Under the pieces are notes generated by a model, which ran no database searches, was not told the DNA's origin, and was given only the letters and a program-made list of their open reading frames with translations. Source: Nitrosomonas sp. (GTDB taxonomy: Bacteria; Pseudomonadota; Gammaproteobacteria; Burkholderiales; Nitrosomonadaceae). From it: a stretch of 50,678 nt of DNA. The stretch is from assembly GCA_021582655.1 (NCBI GenBank), contig CP091135.1:2085843-2136520 (forward strand). The letters run 5' to 3'. Below are positions 21,543-30,195 of this stretch, piece by piece. The position numbers and the translations under genes were made by a program. The stretch's first letter is position 1. Each line of letters starts with the position of its first letter.

Positions 21543-22949
21543 ATGGTTTATCAAACAATCAACCCGGCAACAGGAGAACGGATAAAAACCTATACGGCGA
21601 TATCCGATCAGGACCTGGAGGCCGCGATTGCGAATGCGCATCATACTTTTGAAACTGATTGGCGTTATCGCTCGATTGCCGAGCGAGCACGAATCATTTC
21701 GTCGGCAGCGGCGATTCTTCGCAACAAAAGTGAAGAATACGCACATTATCTGACCTTGGAAATGGGCAAGCTTATCAATGAAGCACGTGCGGAGGTTAGT
21801 CTTTCAGCTGATATTTTGGATTACTACGCTCAAAAAACTGAAAATTATCTGAAACCCAAAATGCTTACCGAGTCTCCCGGTGCGGAACTGCACATTGAGC
21901 CGCTCGGTGTTTTGTTGGGTATAGAGCCGTGGAATTTTCCCTACTATCAAGTTGCAAGGGTGGCCGGGCCGCAGTTGATGGTTGGAAATGCATTGTTGCT
22001 GAAACACGCGGAAAACGTACCTCAATCTGCGTTGGCTTTTGCGCGCCTGTTTGCCGAGGCCGGCGCACCCAGTGGCGTTTACACGAATATTTTTGCCAGC
22101 GTTCAGCAAATCGGAAAGGTGATTGACGATCCACGCATCAGAGGTGTAACCCTAACCGGCAGTGAACGCGCCGGTGCGGCGATTGCCGAACGAGCCGGAC
22201 GCAATCTCAAGAAATCGGTCTTGGAAATGGGAGGAAGCGATCCATTGATTGTGCTCGAAGATGCACCGCTGGAAGCAACGCTCGATAGCGCTTTATTGGG
22301 TAGAATGTTCAACAACGGGCAGTGCTGTGTCGGTTCGAAGCGCATTATTGTCATCGGGAAAAAGCGCGGAAAAATATTTCTGGAGGGGCTGATACAACGC
22401 ATGGCGTCGTTGCGAGCAGGAGATCCCGGAGATCCGTCGACCACTTTAGGTCCACTTGCTTCCGAGAAAACACTCAACACTTTGCTAAGTCAAATCGAGC
22501 TTGCCAGAAGGGACGGAGGACAAATTATTTTCGGCGGCAAAAGAATTTGCCGTCCCGGCTTTTACTTGGAACCGACTATCATTACCGATATCAGCAAAAA
22601 TAACGCAATCCATGCACAGGAGCTGTTTGGGCCGGTCGCTGCATTTCATCTCGCTGAGAATGAAACGGAAGCCGTGCAACTGGCAAATGCAACGCCATTC
22701 GGCCTCGGCGCCTCGATTTTTACCGGCGATATTGCGCGGGGCCGCAGGATTGCCGCAAGAATCGACAGCGGCATGGTGTTTATCAATCAGCCTGTTTGGA
22801 CGGCCGCCGAATTGCCGTTCGGTGGTATCAAGAACTCAGGTTTCGGCCGCGAGCTATCGGAGCTGGGTTTTGGTGAATTCGTCAACGAAAAGCTAATCAA
22901 TATTGCGCCCCCGGGCTCCCCTCCTTGGGGAGCTTTTACTATCGGCTGA
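21543..22949 (+). CDS. NAD(P)-dependent aldehyde dehydrogenase (succinate-semialdehyde type)
   Basis: A 468-residue aldehyde dehydrogenase. Seen: N-terminal INPATGERI, PWNFPYYQVAR, the glycine motif TGSERAGAAIAE, the general base in LEMGGSDPLIV, the nucleophile Cys in FNNGQCCVGSKR and the C-terminal LPFGGIKNSGFGRE. The closest family pattern is that of succinate-semialdehyde dehydrogenases of the GabD/Sad type. The start at 21543 follows GGAGG; the open frame runs 20 codons further upstream without a ribosome-binding site. It lies 225 bases after the tautomerase and faces the GST gene. Confidence 0.88.
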   Translation: MVYQTINPATGERIKTYTAISDQDLEAAIANAHHTFETDWRYRSIAERARIISSAAAILRNKSEEYAHYLTLEMGKLINEARAEVSLSADILDYYAQKTENYLKPKMLTESPGAELHIEPLGVLLGIEPWNFPYYQVARVAGPQLMVGNALLLKHAENVPQSALAFARLFAEAGAPSGVYTNIFASVQQIGKVIDDPRIRGVTLTGSERAGAAIAERAGRNLKKSVLEMGGSDPLIVLEDAPLEATLDSALLGRMFNNGQCCVGSKRIIVIGKKRGKIFLEGLIQRMASLRAGDPGDPSTTLGPLASEKTLNTLLSQIELARRDGGQIIFGGKRICRPGFYLEPTIITDISKNNAIHAQELFGPVAAFHLAENETEAVQLANATPFGLGASIFTGDIARGRRIAARIDSGMVFINQPVWTAAELPFGGIKNSGFGRELSELGFGEFVNEKLINIAPPGSPPWGAFTIG

Positions 22950-23004
22950 GCAATCGTTTCGGGGCTCGTTGATTATTGGTTTTTATCTTTGGCCCCACCT
23001 TTCA

Positions 23005-23715
23005 TTACGTCATCCGAACATCCTGATAATATTCGGCCATGATACGGTCGACATAATCATGCAGATTGCTTTTCGATAAACCGTACTGCTTAAGCGGCGA
23101 CTCGATGGGACAACCGATGATATTGATTAATAACCCGAAAGCCGATGCATCCAGCGTGGTAGGCTGGGCACCGAAAAAATATTTTTTGTCTCCCAGCAAG
23201 GCAGCCAGTGCATCAATATCTTGCTTGCCCAACGCGAAAATTTCATCCGGCCGATGCCTGCCGGTTCCCTGTCCGTAGATTTGCTGCCGTATCTTGCGGC
23301 GTGTCAGGTTTGCCCCCAGATCCCGAACAATTGGCGGTAGCGCGGAGAAAATCGCTGTTTTGTTGACCTGCCAATTGCTATCGGTGTATTGCCAACGCGA
23401 ATAGAGTGCCACCCAGAACAAATGCTCTTCGACTAAACGCTGCATCGCAACCGCAACGGCCGAATCCCTGTCCGTCAACCCGTTATCCAAATCCTGATAA
23501 GAAGATTTCAGATGATTCACAATAAAGCGGGAATCGGCCAGCGTCATATCATGATCAACAATGTACGGCAATTTTCCCTTCGGCGCACCGATTGGCAGCG
23601 CCGTTTCGATTTGATAGCCGATCCCGGCGAAACGTAAATAAGTTTCAATCTTGCAGCAGAATGGACTAAGGTTGGGAATCCCCCAGGTGCGTTCAAATTG
23701 ATAAAGCGTCAACAC
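23005..23715 (-). CDS. glutathione S-transferase family protein
   Basis: A 236-residue GST-fold protein: N-terminal thioredoxin-like domain with LSPFCCKIETYLRFAGI and KGKLPYIVDHDMTLADS (the cis-Pro and the ADS glutathione-binding turn), then an all-helical C-terminal domain ending in metaxin-like LHDYVDRIMAEYY. The start is GTG at 23715, eight bases after AAGGAG. It is divergent from the HxlR-type regulator; two operator palindromes lie in the 108-base gap between them. Confidence 0.82.
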   Translation of the reverse strand: MLTLYQFERTWGIPNLSPFCCKIETYLRFAGIGYQIETALPIGAPKGKLPYIVDHDMTLADSRFIVNHLKSSYQDLDNGLTDRDSAVAVAMQRLVEEHLFWVALYSRWQYTDSNWQVNKTAIFSALPPIVRDLGANLTRRKIRQQIYGQGTGRHRPDEIFALGKQDIDALAALLGDKKYFFGAQPTTLDASAFGLLINIIGCPIESPLKQYGLSKSNLHDYVDRIMAEYYQDVRMT

Positions 23716-23743
23716 GGCATTTTCTCCTTAAAGCAAATGAAAA

Positions 23744-23766
23744 TTAACTTGTATAATACAAGTTAA
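23744..23766. promoter_or_regulatory. HxlR-type operator 3
   Basis: A perfect 23-bp palindrome with 11-bp arms (TTAACTTGTAT and its complement around A), core ACTTG-N7-CAAGT, immediately upstream of the GST gene and in the intergenic space shared with the regulator. Confidence 0.7.
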
Positions 23767-23778
23767 TATAAACCGATG

Positions 23779-23795
23779 ACTTGCTCATTGCAAGC
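23779..23795. promoter_or_regulatory. HxlR-type operator 4
   Basis: ACTTG-N7-CAAGC, one base off the consensus of the three other sites, 29 bases upstream of the regulator start, suggesting autoregulation. Confidence 0.55.
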
Positions 23796-23823
23796 AACAA
23801 TATAACTTTCACTGATATTACCA

Positions 23824-24183
23824 ATGACACACAACACAACCCAACAAAGCTTCGAACGATCGTTTTGTCCTGTCGCCTGTGCGTTGGACGATTTGGGGGA
23901 CAAATGGACGTTATTGATCATCAGGGATTTGCTGCTGGGCAAAAAACGTTATCAGGAATTCTTAGCATCACCGGAACATATTGCCACCAATATCCTGGCC
24001 GACCGGCTAAAAAAACTGGAATCCGCCGGATTTGTCTTACAACAAGCTTATCAGCAAAAACCGGTGCGTTATCAGTATGTATTGACGCAAAAAGGAAAAG
24101 ATCTAAGACCGATACTCCAGGCCTTGGTTAAATGGGGAAAAACATATTATCCCGGCAGCAGGGTTCTTGACGCCGTTGAGTGA
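23824..24183 (+). CDS. HxlR-family transcriptional regulator
   Basis: A 119-residue winged-helix protein of the HxlR (DUF24) family: FCPVACALDDLGDKWTLLIIRDLLLG, then the recognition part ATNILADRLKKLESAGFV and the wing VRYQYVLTQKGKDL. The N-terminal Cys in CPVACAL is the position used by several members to sense electrophiles or oxidants by thiol modification. The gene lies next to a GST and close to an aldehyde dehydrogenase and a tautomerase, all linked by ACTTG-N7-CAAGY palindromes, which fits an electrophile-responsive local regulator. Confidence 0.88.
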   Translation: MTHNTTQQSFERSFCPVACALDDLGDKWTLLIIRDLLLGKKRYQEFLASPEHIATNILADRLKKLESAGFVLQQAYQQKPVRYQYVLTQKGKDLRPILQALVKWGKTYYPGSRVLDAVE

Positions 24184-24251
24184 CTGCCGCAAGTGTACCA
24201 GGGCCGGTTTGAGCGTCGATTGGGCATAAATACAGTGCGGCAAATTACCGC

Positions 24252-24268
24252 TGCGTCATTTTGACGCA
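24252..24268. promoter_or_regulatory. 17-bp palindrome TGCGTCATTTTGACGCA
   Basis: Arms TGCGTCA and TGACGCA around TTT, upstream of the PEP-CTERM gene. It has the same length and outer bases as the palindromes at 25158 and 46681 but differs in the middle of the arms, so it may be a related or a different operator. Confidence 0.35.
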
Positions 24269-24299
24269 TTGACGCTATATCCACACAACAAATACCATT

Positions 24300-24450
24300 T
24301 TAAGGAAACGCTGATTAATTGACTGCACGAGCGAATCGCATCAATACGCGGTACTCGCGCCCTCGCCTATCTTGTTGATATGTCTCGGTTGCTGTGTTCC
24401 GTACGCATCAAACTTCATCTCGTTCGTCGAATTAATCAGTGTTTCCTTAA
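24300..24450 (+). repeat. MITE-like repeat, copy 3 (best preserved)
   Basis: A 151-bp unit with 20-bp terminal inverted repeats: TTAAGGAAACGCTGATTAAT at the left and its complement with one mismatch at the right (24431-24450). No coding capacity of its own. Core segments CCTATCTTGTTGATA and TGCTGTGTTCCGTACGCATC recur in the other copies of this window. Confidence 0.88.
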
Positions 24451-24514
24451 GTACTTGAAGGGGGAAAAAAGTAAACATCCCCCTCCCGGTGAATTACTCG
24501 ATCAAGGAATACTG

Positions 24515-24976
24515 ATGAATAAAAAGATTCTGAAAAACAAACTTAAATGTATATCGTTCCTGGCTTGCTTGATTGCTCAGCCAGCGATAGCGCACAGCGG
24601 CGGTACCGCACGCGACTCCGGGTCTTTTGCCGGAGCCGCCGGCGAATCGGGCGCCATCCCGGACTGGGTTATTCGCGGCAGCTACAATTGGATTGATACG
24701 AATTGGGGCGATTCCCAACAAACGGGAGCGTTCAAATCCTATCCGGATACTGATGCCGATGTACGGATCTCATTCCAGGAACATGTTTTTGGTGACGCGA
24801 TTACAGGGGCCGCTCTCGGTTTCTTCCTGCCCGGCGACCCAGATGTCACGCCGCCGCTGCAATACGAATTGGCCGATACGGCTTTAGTGGCGCCTGAACC
24901 GGAAACCTATGCGATATTGCTGTGCGAATTGGGTCTATTGGGTTTTAGCGTTTGGCGGCGTAACACCCCGGTATAA
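24515..24976 (+). CDS. exported PEP-CTERM sorting-domain protein
   Basis: A 153-residue protein with a Sec signal peptide (NKLKCISFLACLIAQPAIAHS, cleavage after AIA near residue 26) and a C-terminal PEP-CTERM signal: VAPEPETYAILL, a hydrophobic segment and the basic end WRRNTPV. Such proteins are processed by an exosortase and usually belong to exopolysaccharide matrices. The mature part has no domain that I recognise. The start at 24515 follows AAGGAA; the longer frame upstream runs into the MITE-like repeat and is not supported. No exosortase gene is in the window. Confidence 0.82.
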   Translation: MNKKILKNKLKCISFLACLIAQPAIAHSGGTARDSGSFAGAAGESGAIPDWVIRGSYNWIDTNWGDSQQTGAFKSYPDTDADVRISFQEHVFGDAITGAALGFFLPGDPDVTPPLQYELADTALVAPEPETYAILLCELGLLGFSVWRRNTPV

Positions 24977-25157
24977 TTCACGCAAAGCGCAAGCTGTTGC
25001 AAAATTTGCCCTCAAGGCAGCCGCTCCAGCTTGGAATTTATCTCTTTCCGCATTTGTTCACAGGGATCTTGTATCCCGTATCTCTCTCTTCAGGGTGGCT
25101 ACAAAAATCCTGCATCATCGGTTATTTCCTCAGCAGCAGCTACCCATTAATCACACC

Positions 25158-25188
25158 TGCGACAAATTGTCGCGCGACAATTTGTCAC
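25158..25188. promoter_or_regulatory. double palindromic operator upstream of the E1-like gene
   Basis: Two touching palindromes: TGCGACAAATTGTCGCG (25158-25174) and GCGACAATTTGTCAC (25174-25188). The same 17-bp element occurs upstream of the second amidohydrolase at 46681-46697. A -10-like TTAAAT lies at 25212-25217, about 31 bases from the centre of the second palindrome, nearly the distance seen at 46721. The 24977-25366 stretch around it has no gene. Confidence 0.6.
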
Positions 25189-25366
25189 ATTCCCAATCTT
25201 CCGGGTTTCATTTAAATTCCACAAAAAAGCCGTCAGCAGTACTCGCGATGTAGCACACAGTCGGCTGTAATGAAAAAACAAGCTGAAGCGAATTTGAATT
25301 CGCCGGAGCCACCGACCGGGTAACCGGTAACGGCAATCCGGCAGTAGACATAGAACGGGGAGATTT

Positions 25367-26539
25367 ATGCAATTACCACCTTTGGTGAATCCTGTCGAAG
25401 AACTGAGTAAACAGGAGATTTCGCGATACAGTCGGCATTTATTGATTCCCGAAGTGGGATTGGCAGGGCAGCAGCGCCTTAAAAGCAGTAAGGTTCTGGT
25501 GATCGGTGCCGGTGGGCTGGGTTCGCCGGTACTGATGTATCTTGCCGCAGCCGGTATTGGAACGCTCGGTATCATTGATTTTGATGTGGTTGATGAATCA
25601 AATCTGCAACGGCAAATTATTCACCGCCAATCGGACATCGGTCGATTGAAATCCGAGAGCGCCCGTGATGCCATTCTCGAAATAAACCCTCATGTGTGCG
25701 TCCGTCTGCATAGCGAGCGTCTGGAAGCGTCCAATGCCGAAGCCATTATCGCTGCGTATGATCTGATCGTCGACGGTACCGATAATTTTGCCACCCGGTA
25801 TCTGGTGAATGATGCCTGTGTCCTGACCGGAAAGCCCTACGTATGGGGATCGATATTTCGGTTTGAAGGACAAGTTTCGGTTTTTTGGGAAAACGCCCCC
25901 GAGGGCGTGGGTCTGAATTACCGCGACCTGTATCCGGAACCACCGCCTGCTGAAATGGCGCCGTCGTGTGCCGAAGGCGGCGTTCTGGGGATTCTGTGCG
26001 CTTCGATCGGTGCCATGATGGCGACGGAAGCCGTTAAATTAATCACCGGCATCGGTGAAACCATGCTAGGTCGACTGGCTGTTTATGACGCGCTGGATAT
26101 GAGCTATCGGTTTATCCCGCTGCGAAAAGCACCGACAACAACCCCGATAACCCGGCTAATCGATTATCAACAATTCTGCGGCATCAATCACAACACAACC
26201 GCTCAGCCTGAATCGGTTCCCACAATCAGCGCTCGAGAACTGAAAGCGATTAAAGATCAAGGAACGAATATGCAATTAATCGATGTTCGCGGTATCGAGG
26301 AATGGAACATCGTGCATATAGACGGTGCCCGGCATATCCCCAAGAACCGGATGATGTCGAAAGAAGTGTTATCTACGCTCAATAAAGAAGACCTGATCGT
26401 ACTGCATTGCAAAATGGGAATGCGCTCGCGCGACGTGCTGGTTGAAATGCGCAAGTACGGATTCATCAATGTTAAAAGCTTGGAAGGCGGGATACTGGCG
26501 TGGATCAAGGATGTCGATCAATCGTTGCCGAGCTATTGA
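25367..26539 (+). CDS. MoeZ-like E1 adenylyltransferase/sulfurtransferase with rhodanese domain
   Basis: A 390-residue two-domain protein. Residues 1 to about 260 form a ThiF/MoeB-type E1 that adenylates the C-terminal glycine of a ubiquitin-like carrier: nucleotide loop VLVIGAGGLGSPVLMYLAAAG, ESNLQRQIIHRQSDIGR and the Cys of APSCAEGGVLG. The C-terminal rhodanese domain (about 285-390) has the persulfide Cys in LHCKMGMRSRD. The CxxC zinc pairs of MoeB are absent, as in MoeZ. A start at 25367 follows GGGGAG. It is the first gene of the thiocarboxylate-type cluster, and a double operator lies 180 bases upstream. Confidence 0.92.
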   Translation: MQLPPLVNPVEELSKQEISRYSRHLLIPEVGLAGQQRLKSSKVLVIGAGGLGSPVLMYLAAAGIGTLGIIDFDVVDESNLQRQIIHRQSDIGRLKSESARDAILEINPHVCVRLHSERLEASNAEAIIAAYDLIVDGTDNFATRYLVNDACVLTGKPYVWGSIFRFEGQVSVFWENAPEGVGLNYRDLYPEPPPAEMAPSCAEGGVLGILCASIGAMMATEAVKLITGIGETMLGRLAVYDALDMSYRFIPLRKAPTTTPITRLIDYQQFCGINHNTTAQPESVPTISARELKAIKDQGTNMQLIDVRGIEEWNIVHIDGARHIPKNRMMSKEVLSTLNKEDLIVLHCKMGMRSRDVLVEMRKYGFINVKSLEGGILAWIKDVDQSLPSY

Positions 26540-26631
26540 AGAACGACCGGTTATCAGGCCATTAATTCCGCATGACCGCGTTGCGTTGCTTTACCCATCG
26601 ACCAAATTTATCAATACCCAGGAGCCAGCAC

Positions 26632-27075
26632 ATGTTAACAATACATTACAAACTGATTAATGCCATGATTTCTCAGGCACTAAGCGACCATCCGATTGAA
26701 ACCTGCGGAATTATCGCAGGCCCTGCCGGATCAAGCCTGCCTTTGCGATTGATCCCGATGAAAAATATCGCGCAATCGGAAATTTTTTTCAAGTTCGACC
26801 CGCAACAGCAGTTGTGCGTATGGAAGGAAATGGAAGCACGTAATGAGGAGCCGATAGTCATCTATCACTCCCATACCGGTAGCCAGGCCTATCCAAGCCG
26901 TGCGGATATCGAGCTTGCAATGGAGCCTCAGGCGCATTATGTAATTATCCCCACTATCCATCTTAACCAAGAGGAAGTTCGCAGTTTCCGCATCATTGAT
27001 CAAATGGTGATCGAGGAAAAAATCCGGATCGTTCGCCAATATCAGCCCGAACTGGAATTACAGATGGTTGCTTAG
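26632..27075 (+). CDS. JAMM/Mov34-type metallopeptidase
   Basis: A 147-residue protein with the zinc-peptidase JAMM motif: Glu in HPIETCGIIAG and the block YHSHTGSQAYPSRAD (H-x-H-x10-D with the Ser). In the mycobacterial Mec and pseudomonad QbsD systems such enzymes remove C-terminal residues from a ubiquitin-like sulfur carrier or release its product. The start ATG at 26632 follows AGGAG; 20 upstream codons of the open frame lack a ribosome-binding site. It lies between its probable E1 and its probable substrate gene. Confidence 0.9.
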   Translation: MLTIHYKLINAMISQALSDHPIETCGIIAGPAGSSLPLRLIPMKNIAQSEIFFKFDPQQQLCVWKEMEARNEEPIVIYHSHTGSQAYPSRADIELAMEPQAHYVIIPTIHLNQEEVRSFRIIDQMVIEEKIRIVRQYQPELELQMVA

Positions 27076-27082
27076 CAGACTG

Positions 27083-27285
27083 CTGAGGAAACGTTGATGC
27101 ATTCCATTTTCCAATCAAACATGACACGCAGGCGCGCCGCAGACCGTATCCATAATACGGCAAGGAGAAGTCGACAAAGTCAGGTTGGATTGGGAGATGG
27201 AATAATTCGACGAACGAGATGCAGTACAAGGCGCACGAAACACGGCAATCGAGAATATTCCATAGTGCAGCCATTATCCTTAGAT
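27083..27285 (-). repeat. MITE-like repeat, copy 4 (reverse, diverged)
   Basis: Reverse-oriented, longer and eroded copy: outer parts GAGGAAACGTTGAT at the left and GCAGCCATTATCCTTA at the right, with the core complement of CTCGTTCGTCGAAT and GCCGTGTTTCGTGCGCC. It starts 8 bases after the JAMM gene stop and fills the gap to the sulfur-carrier gene. Confidence 0.6.
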
Positions 27286-27328
27286 AAATAAGCAATCCAT
27301 AGCAACGTCAATACAAAAAGGAATACCG

Positions 27329-27610
27329 ATGTCAATCACCGTCATAGTCCCTACCATATTAAGACCGCTCACCAATCAGCAAAAACAGATTCATATCGGC
27401 GGCACCAAAGTTTCGGAAGCCATCGATCAGCTGGAACAACAGTATCCCGGCATTAAAGCCAAGTTGGTAACGGAAGGCGCCGCTCATCGTTTTATCAATA
27501 TCTATGTCAATGATCATGATATCCGCTTCCAGAATGGATTATCGACTTGCCTGCAAGATGGCGATATTTTGACCATTCTGCCCGCAGTGGCCGGAGGTTC
27601 GCGGATTTAG
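27329..27610 (+). CDS. ubiquitin-like sulfur carrier protein (ThiS/MoaD/CysO type) with masked C-terminus
   Basis: A 93-residue beta-grasp protein: N-terminal strand ITVIVPTILRPLTN, VSEAIDQLEQQYPGIKAKL, NIYVNDHDIRF and LQDGDILTILPAVAGG. The sequence continues three residues after the diglycine (GG-S-R-I), so the adenylation-competent GG end must first be exposed, most simply by the JAMM peptidase encoded upstream. After activation by the E1/rhodanese protein it would carry sulfur as a thiocarboxylate. A clear ribosome-binding site (AAGGAA) precedes the ATG. Confidence 0.92.
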   Translation: MSITVIVPTILRPLTNQQKQIHIGGTKVSEAIDQLEQQYPGIKAKLVTEGAAHRFINIYVNDHDIRFQNGLSTCLQDGDILTILPAVAGGSRI

Positions 27611-27640
27611 CTTTGAATAGCTTACGCAGACGACAAATCG

Positions 27641-29530
27641 ATGAATCGACCATTGAATCAATGCGTGATTACCGGACCGTCAAGGAATCCGGCCACCCAT
27701 TTCGCAGCAACAGCGTTCTCGCTGTTTTACCAAGCCAGTACATTGGGTATCAAAATGGAACACCCTCTTGATGAGACCGCAACCGGAAGGTTTGCATTTA
27801 CATTCCGAACGCCGGTCACCACACCGGTTACCTGCGATATAACCGCATGGGGTCATGATACTGAGTCGGCGCAAGCAAGTGAAAATATCATTCAAGCGGC
27901 TTGCGGCATGATGTCGGTTCATGGGCGGGCCGGCGGAAAAATTCAACCGCTGGGACTTCACTATGTATCGACGCTGACTGCCGCAATGGCGTTGCAAGGT
28001 GCGGTTGCCGCAGCACTCGGACAATTGCGGGGACTGACGGTCGCCAATACGCGGATTTCCATGGCGTCCGCAGCCTTGCTGGGCGCTTCCCAGTATATTG
28101 CGGATGCCACGGTTAGCGCAGCAAGCGAAAACTTGCCTGCGGTAAAGAAAAGTGAATGTCCCGCACCGCCTTTTATCTCGTCCGACGGTGTGGTGTTTGA
28201 ACTGGAAACGCTGAATGCGGACTCATGGTTGAAATTCTGGACCCGACTGGAAGTCAATCCGGTATTGGCAGGCACAGGGTGGACCGCCTTTTTGCTGCGC
28301 TATGCCAAAGCGTCGGCACCGGTTCCGGATGAGTTGTCGCATACGCTGACACAGATCAGCTATCGCGATATTGCGGCTTTATGCGCACAAACCGGCATGT
28401 CGATTTGTACGCTGTATACCCTTCATGAAAGAGTTGCGGATCAGCGCTTTAAAGATGAATGGCTCAATGGTCCATGGGCATTCGGATTGAACACGGATGC
28501 CGCGCATGCACAGGCAAAACCGCTCAGCTGTTCATTACCGCTGAGCGGACTGACGGTAGTCGAGTCTTGCCGCCGCATCCAAGGCCCTTTGGCCGGACAT
28601 CTATTAGCATTACTGGGAGCCGAAGTGATTCGTATCGAACCCCCGGGCGGCGATCCGTTACGCGGTATGCCGCCGATCGCGGATGGTTGCTCGGTAAGAT
28701 TCGACGCACTCAATCGGCTCAAGACCGTTCGTGAAATTGATATCAAGTCGGCCTCCGGGCAGTCGGAAGTCATGGCGCTGGTACGGGAAGCGGATGTTTT
28801 TTTACACAATTGGGCGCCGCATAAGGCCGCGCAATTGACTCTCGATGACGGTGACCTGGCCGGGTTAAATCCGGCACTGATTTATGCCTATGCCGCCGGT
28901 TGGTCGACTCAAGATGGCGATGCCCGTACACCATCCGATCCGATACCCGGTACCGACTTCATGGTACAAGCATATTCCGGAGTCGCACATAAAATCTCTC
29001 AAGCATGCGGCAGCCGGGGCGGTTCTCTGTTTACGCTGCTGGATGTGCTCGGCGGTGTCATCGCAGCGCAAGGAATAACCGTCGCGTTGCTCAACCGGTT
29101 TATGAATCGTCGCGGCGGCAAAGTCACTTCATCGTTGCTGAGCGCGGCAACGTTGCTGTGCAGCGAGGATTTTCAACGTCAATACAATTCTTTCGACACC
29201 CAGGTTCCACCGGCATGCGTGCTCAGCGAAGTGTACGAAACCAAACAAGGAAAAATAGCCGTCGATTGTTGCAATGAGGAAATGGTGCAGCGGCTATTGC
29301 GACTGCTTGACGAACCGACTGACTGTGCCCCTCCGGATGTGCATCAGCGGTTGCAAACCGTATTCCTGACCCAAAATGCGAGCCGATGGTTGAGCTTGCT
29401 GCAGCAGGCGGGCATTCCCGCGGTTGCTGTGGCTGAGGATTTGTCCGACTTGCCCCGCAACGCACAGTTGCAATCTTTTCTGCATCGCGGCACTTACCTG
29501 CAAGTGGTCTCTCCATGGAGTTTCCAATGA
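27641..29530 (+). CDS. CaiB/BaiF-type CoA-transferase family protein (two-part)
   Basis: A protein of up to 629 residues. The second part (from about residue 300) is a class III CoA-transferase domain: LSGLTVVESCRRIQGPLAGHLLALLGAEVIRIEPPGGDP, followed by ALNRLKTVREIDIKS, PGTDFMVQAYSG and TSSLLSAATLL (quoted in separate pieces of the domain). The first 300 residues look like a related but degenerate half. No good ribosome-binding site marks the start; ATG 27755 (MEHPLDE) is an alternative to 27641. The stop overlaps the start of the acyl ligase (ATGA). In a thiocarboxylate pathway it could transfer or hold an acyl-CoA intermediate, which is inference. Confidence 0.8.
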   Translation: MNRPLNQCVITGPSRNPATHFAATAFSLFYQASTLGIKMEHPLDETATGRFAFTFRTPVTTPVTCDITAWGHDTESAQASENIIQAACGMMSVHGRAGGKIQPLGLHYVSTLTAAMALQGAVAAALGQLRGLTVANTRISMASAALLGASQYIADATVSAASENLPAVKKSECPAPPFISSDGVVFELETLNADSWLKFWTRLEVNPVLAGTGWTAFLLRYAKASAPVPDELSHTLTQISYRDIAALCAQTGMSICTLYTLHERVADQRFKDEWLNGPWAFGLNTDAAHAQAKPLSCSLPLSGLTVVESCRRIQGPLAGHLLALLGAEVIRIEPPGGDPLRGMPPIADGCSVRFDALNRLKTVREIDIKSASGQSEVMALVREADVFLHNWAPHKAAQLTLDDGDLAGLNPALIYAYAAGWSTQDGDARTPSDPIPGTDFMVQAYSGVAHKISQACGSRGGSLFTLLDVLGGVIAAQGITVALLNRFMNRRGGKVTSSLLSAATLLCSEDFQRQYNSFDTQVPPACVLSEVYETKQGKIAVDCCNEEMVQRLLRLLDEPTDCAPPDVHQRLQTVFLTQNASRWLSLLQQAGIPAVAVAEDLSDLPRNAQLQSFLHRGTYLQVVSPWSFQ

Positions 29531-29989
29531 ATCATTCGGGGATTGTGGATTTGGTTCCGGCGGATATTCGTGACCAATGGATCAAGAGCGGTATTTATCC
29601 GAACAAATCGCTGTTTCAGTTGTTTTACGAACAAGCGCAACGCCAGCCCGACAAGCCGGCGGTTGTGTCCCCGGAACAAACCATCAGTTATGGTGAGTTG
29701 CAGCATAAGGTTGCTTGTCTGGCCGCCAGTCTGCATGACTTGGGTGTTGTCGCCGGCGATGTGATTGCCTATCAACTGTCCAATAGCTGGTATCACTGCG
29801 CGATTGATTTGGCGGCAGCAATGCTGGGCGCGATCGTCGCACCCTATCCGCCGGGCCGCGGATTGCTCGATACGCAGTCGCTATTAAGCCGATGCGATGC
29901 GCGTGTCATTATTGTGGAGCCCGGATTCGGCGAATTGGATATTTGCCGGATGATCGAGTCGCTCAGGCCTGCGTTATTGTCATTACGAA
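29527..29989 (+). pseudogene. AMP-forming acyl ligase, N-terminal fragment cut by the integrative element
   Basis: Host codons 1-154 of an acyl-CoA synthetase/adenylation enzyme (NKSLFQLFYEQAQRQ, KPAVVSPEQTISYGELQHKVA, AAAMLGAIVAPYPPG). The frame enters the mobile element after SLR and stops at 30076-30078 after element-encoded residues. Joining base 29989 to 37968 gives 1650 bases, exactly 550 codons, with the junction reading LLSLRILVVDGE, a normal adenylate-enzyme sequence. The fragment lacks the P-loop and all catalytic motifs, so it should be inactive. Confidence 0.93.
29982..29989. repeat. attL core ATTACGAA
   Basis: Left copy of the 8-bp direct repeat flanking the element. The inner seven bases TTACGAA are the complement of a tRNA-Thr anticodon loop, the usual size of a tyrosine-recombinase overlap region. 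Confidence 0.85.
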
Positions 29990-30094
29990 ACGTGATTAGA
30001 AATTATCTATATATAAAAATCAAATACTTGCAATGCTTGCCAAGCATGAAAACAGTGTCACACAACCTCAATCTATAGTAATTGTAGAGTACTT

Positions 30095-30117
30095 TGGCAC
30101 AATTTTGACACAATCGA
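30095..30117. repeat. candidate integrase arm-type sites, left
   Basis: Two direct repeats spaced 11 bases apart (TGGCACAA, TGACACAA), matching 20 of 23 positions with 37860-37882 near the other end, in the same orientation. Alternatively it is a relic of an integrase gene 3' end, since the right copy lies in the last codons of the integrase. Confidence 0.5.
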
Positions 30118-30195
30118 TTTTATAATCATTCAGTTTGATGTTTGAGAATCATAGATGATGAAATTGGCTACTGAACTACTAAATTTTCAATATTA

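Noticed and set aside
25270-25323. 17-codon open frame as a leader peptide before the E1 gene
   Set aside because: No ribosome-binding site and no attenuator-like terminator downstream.
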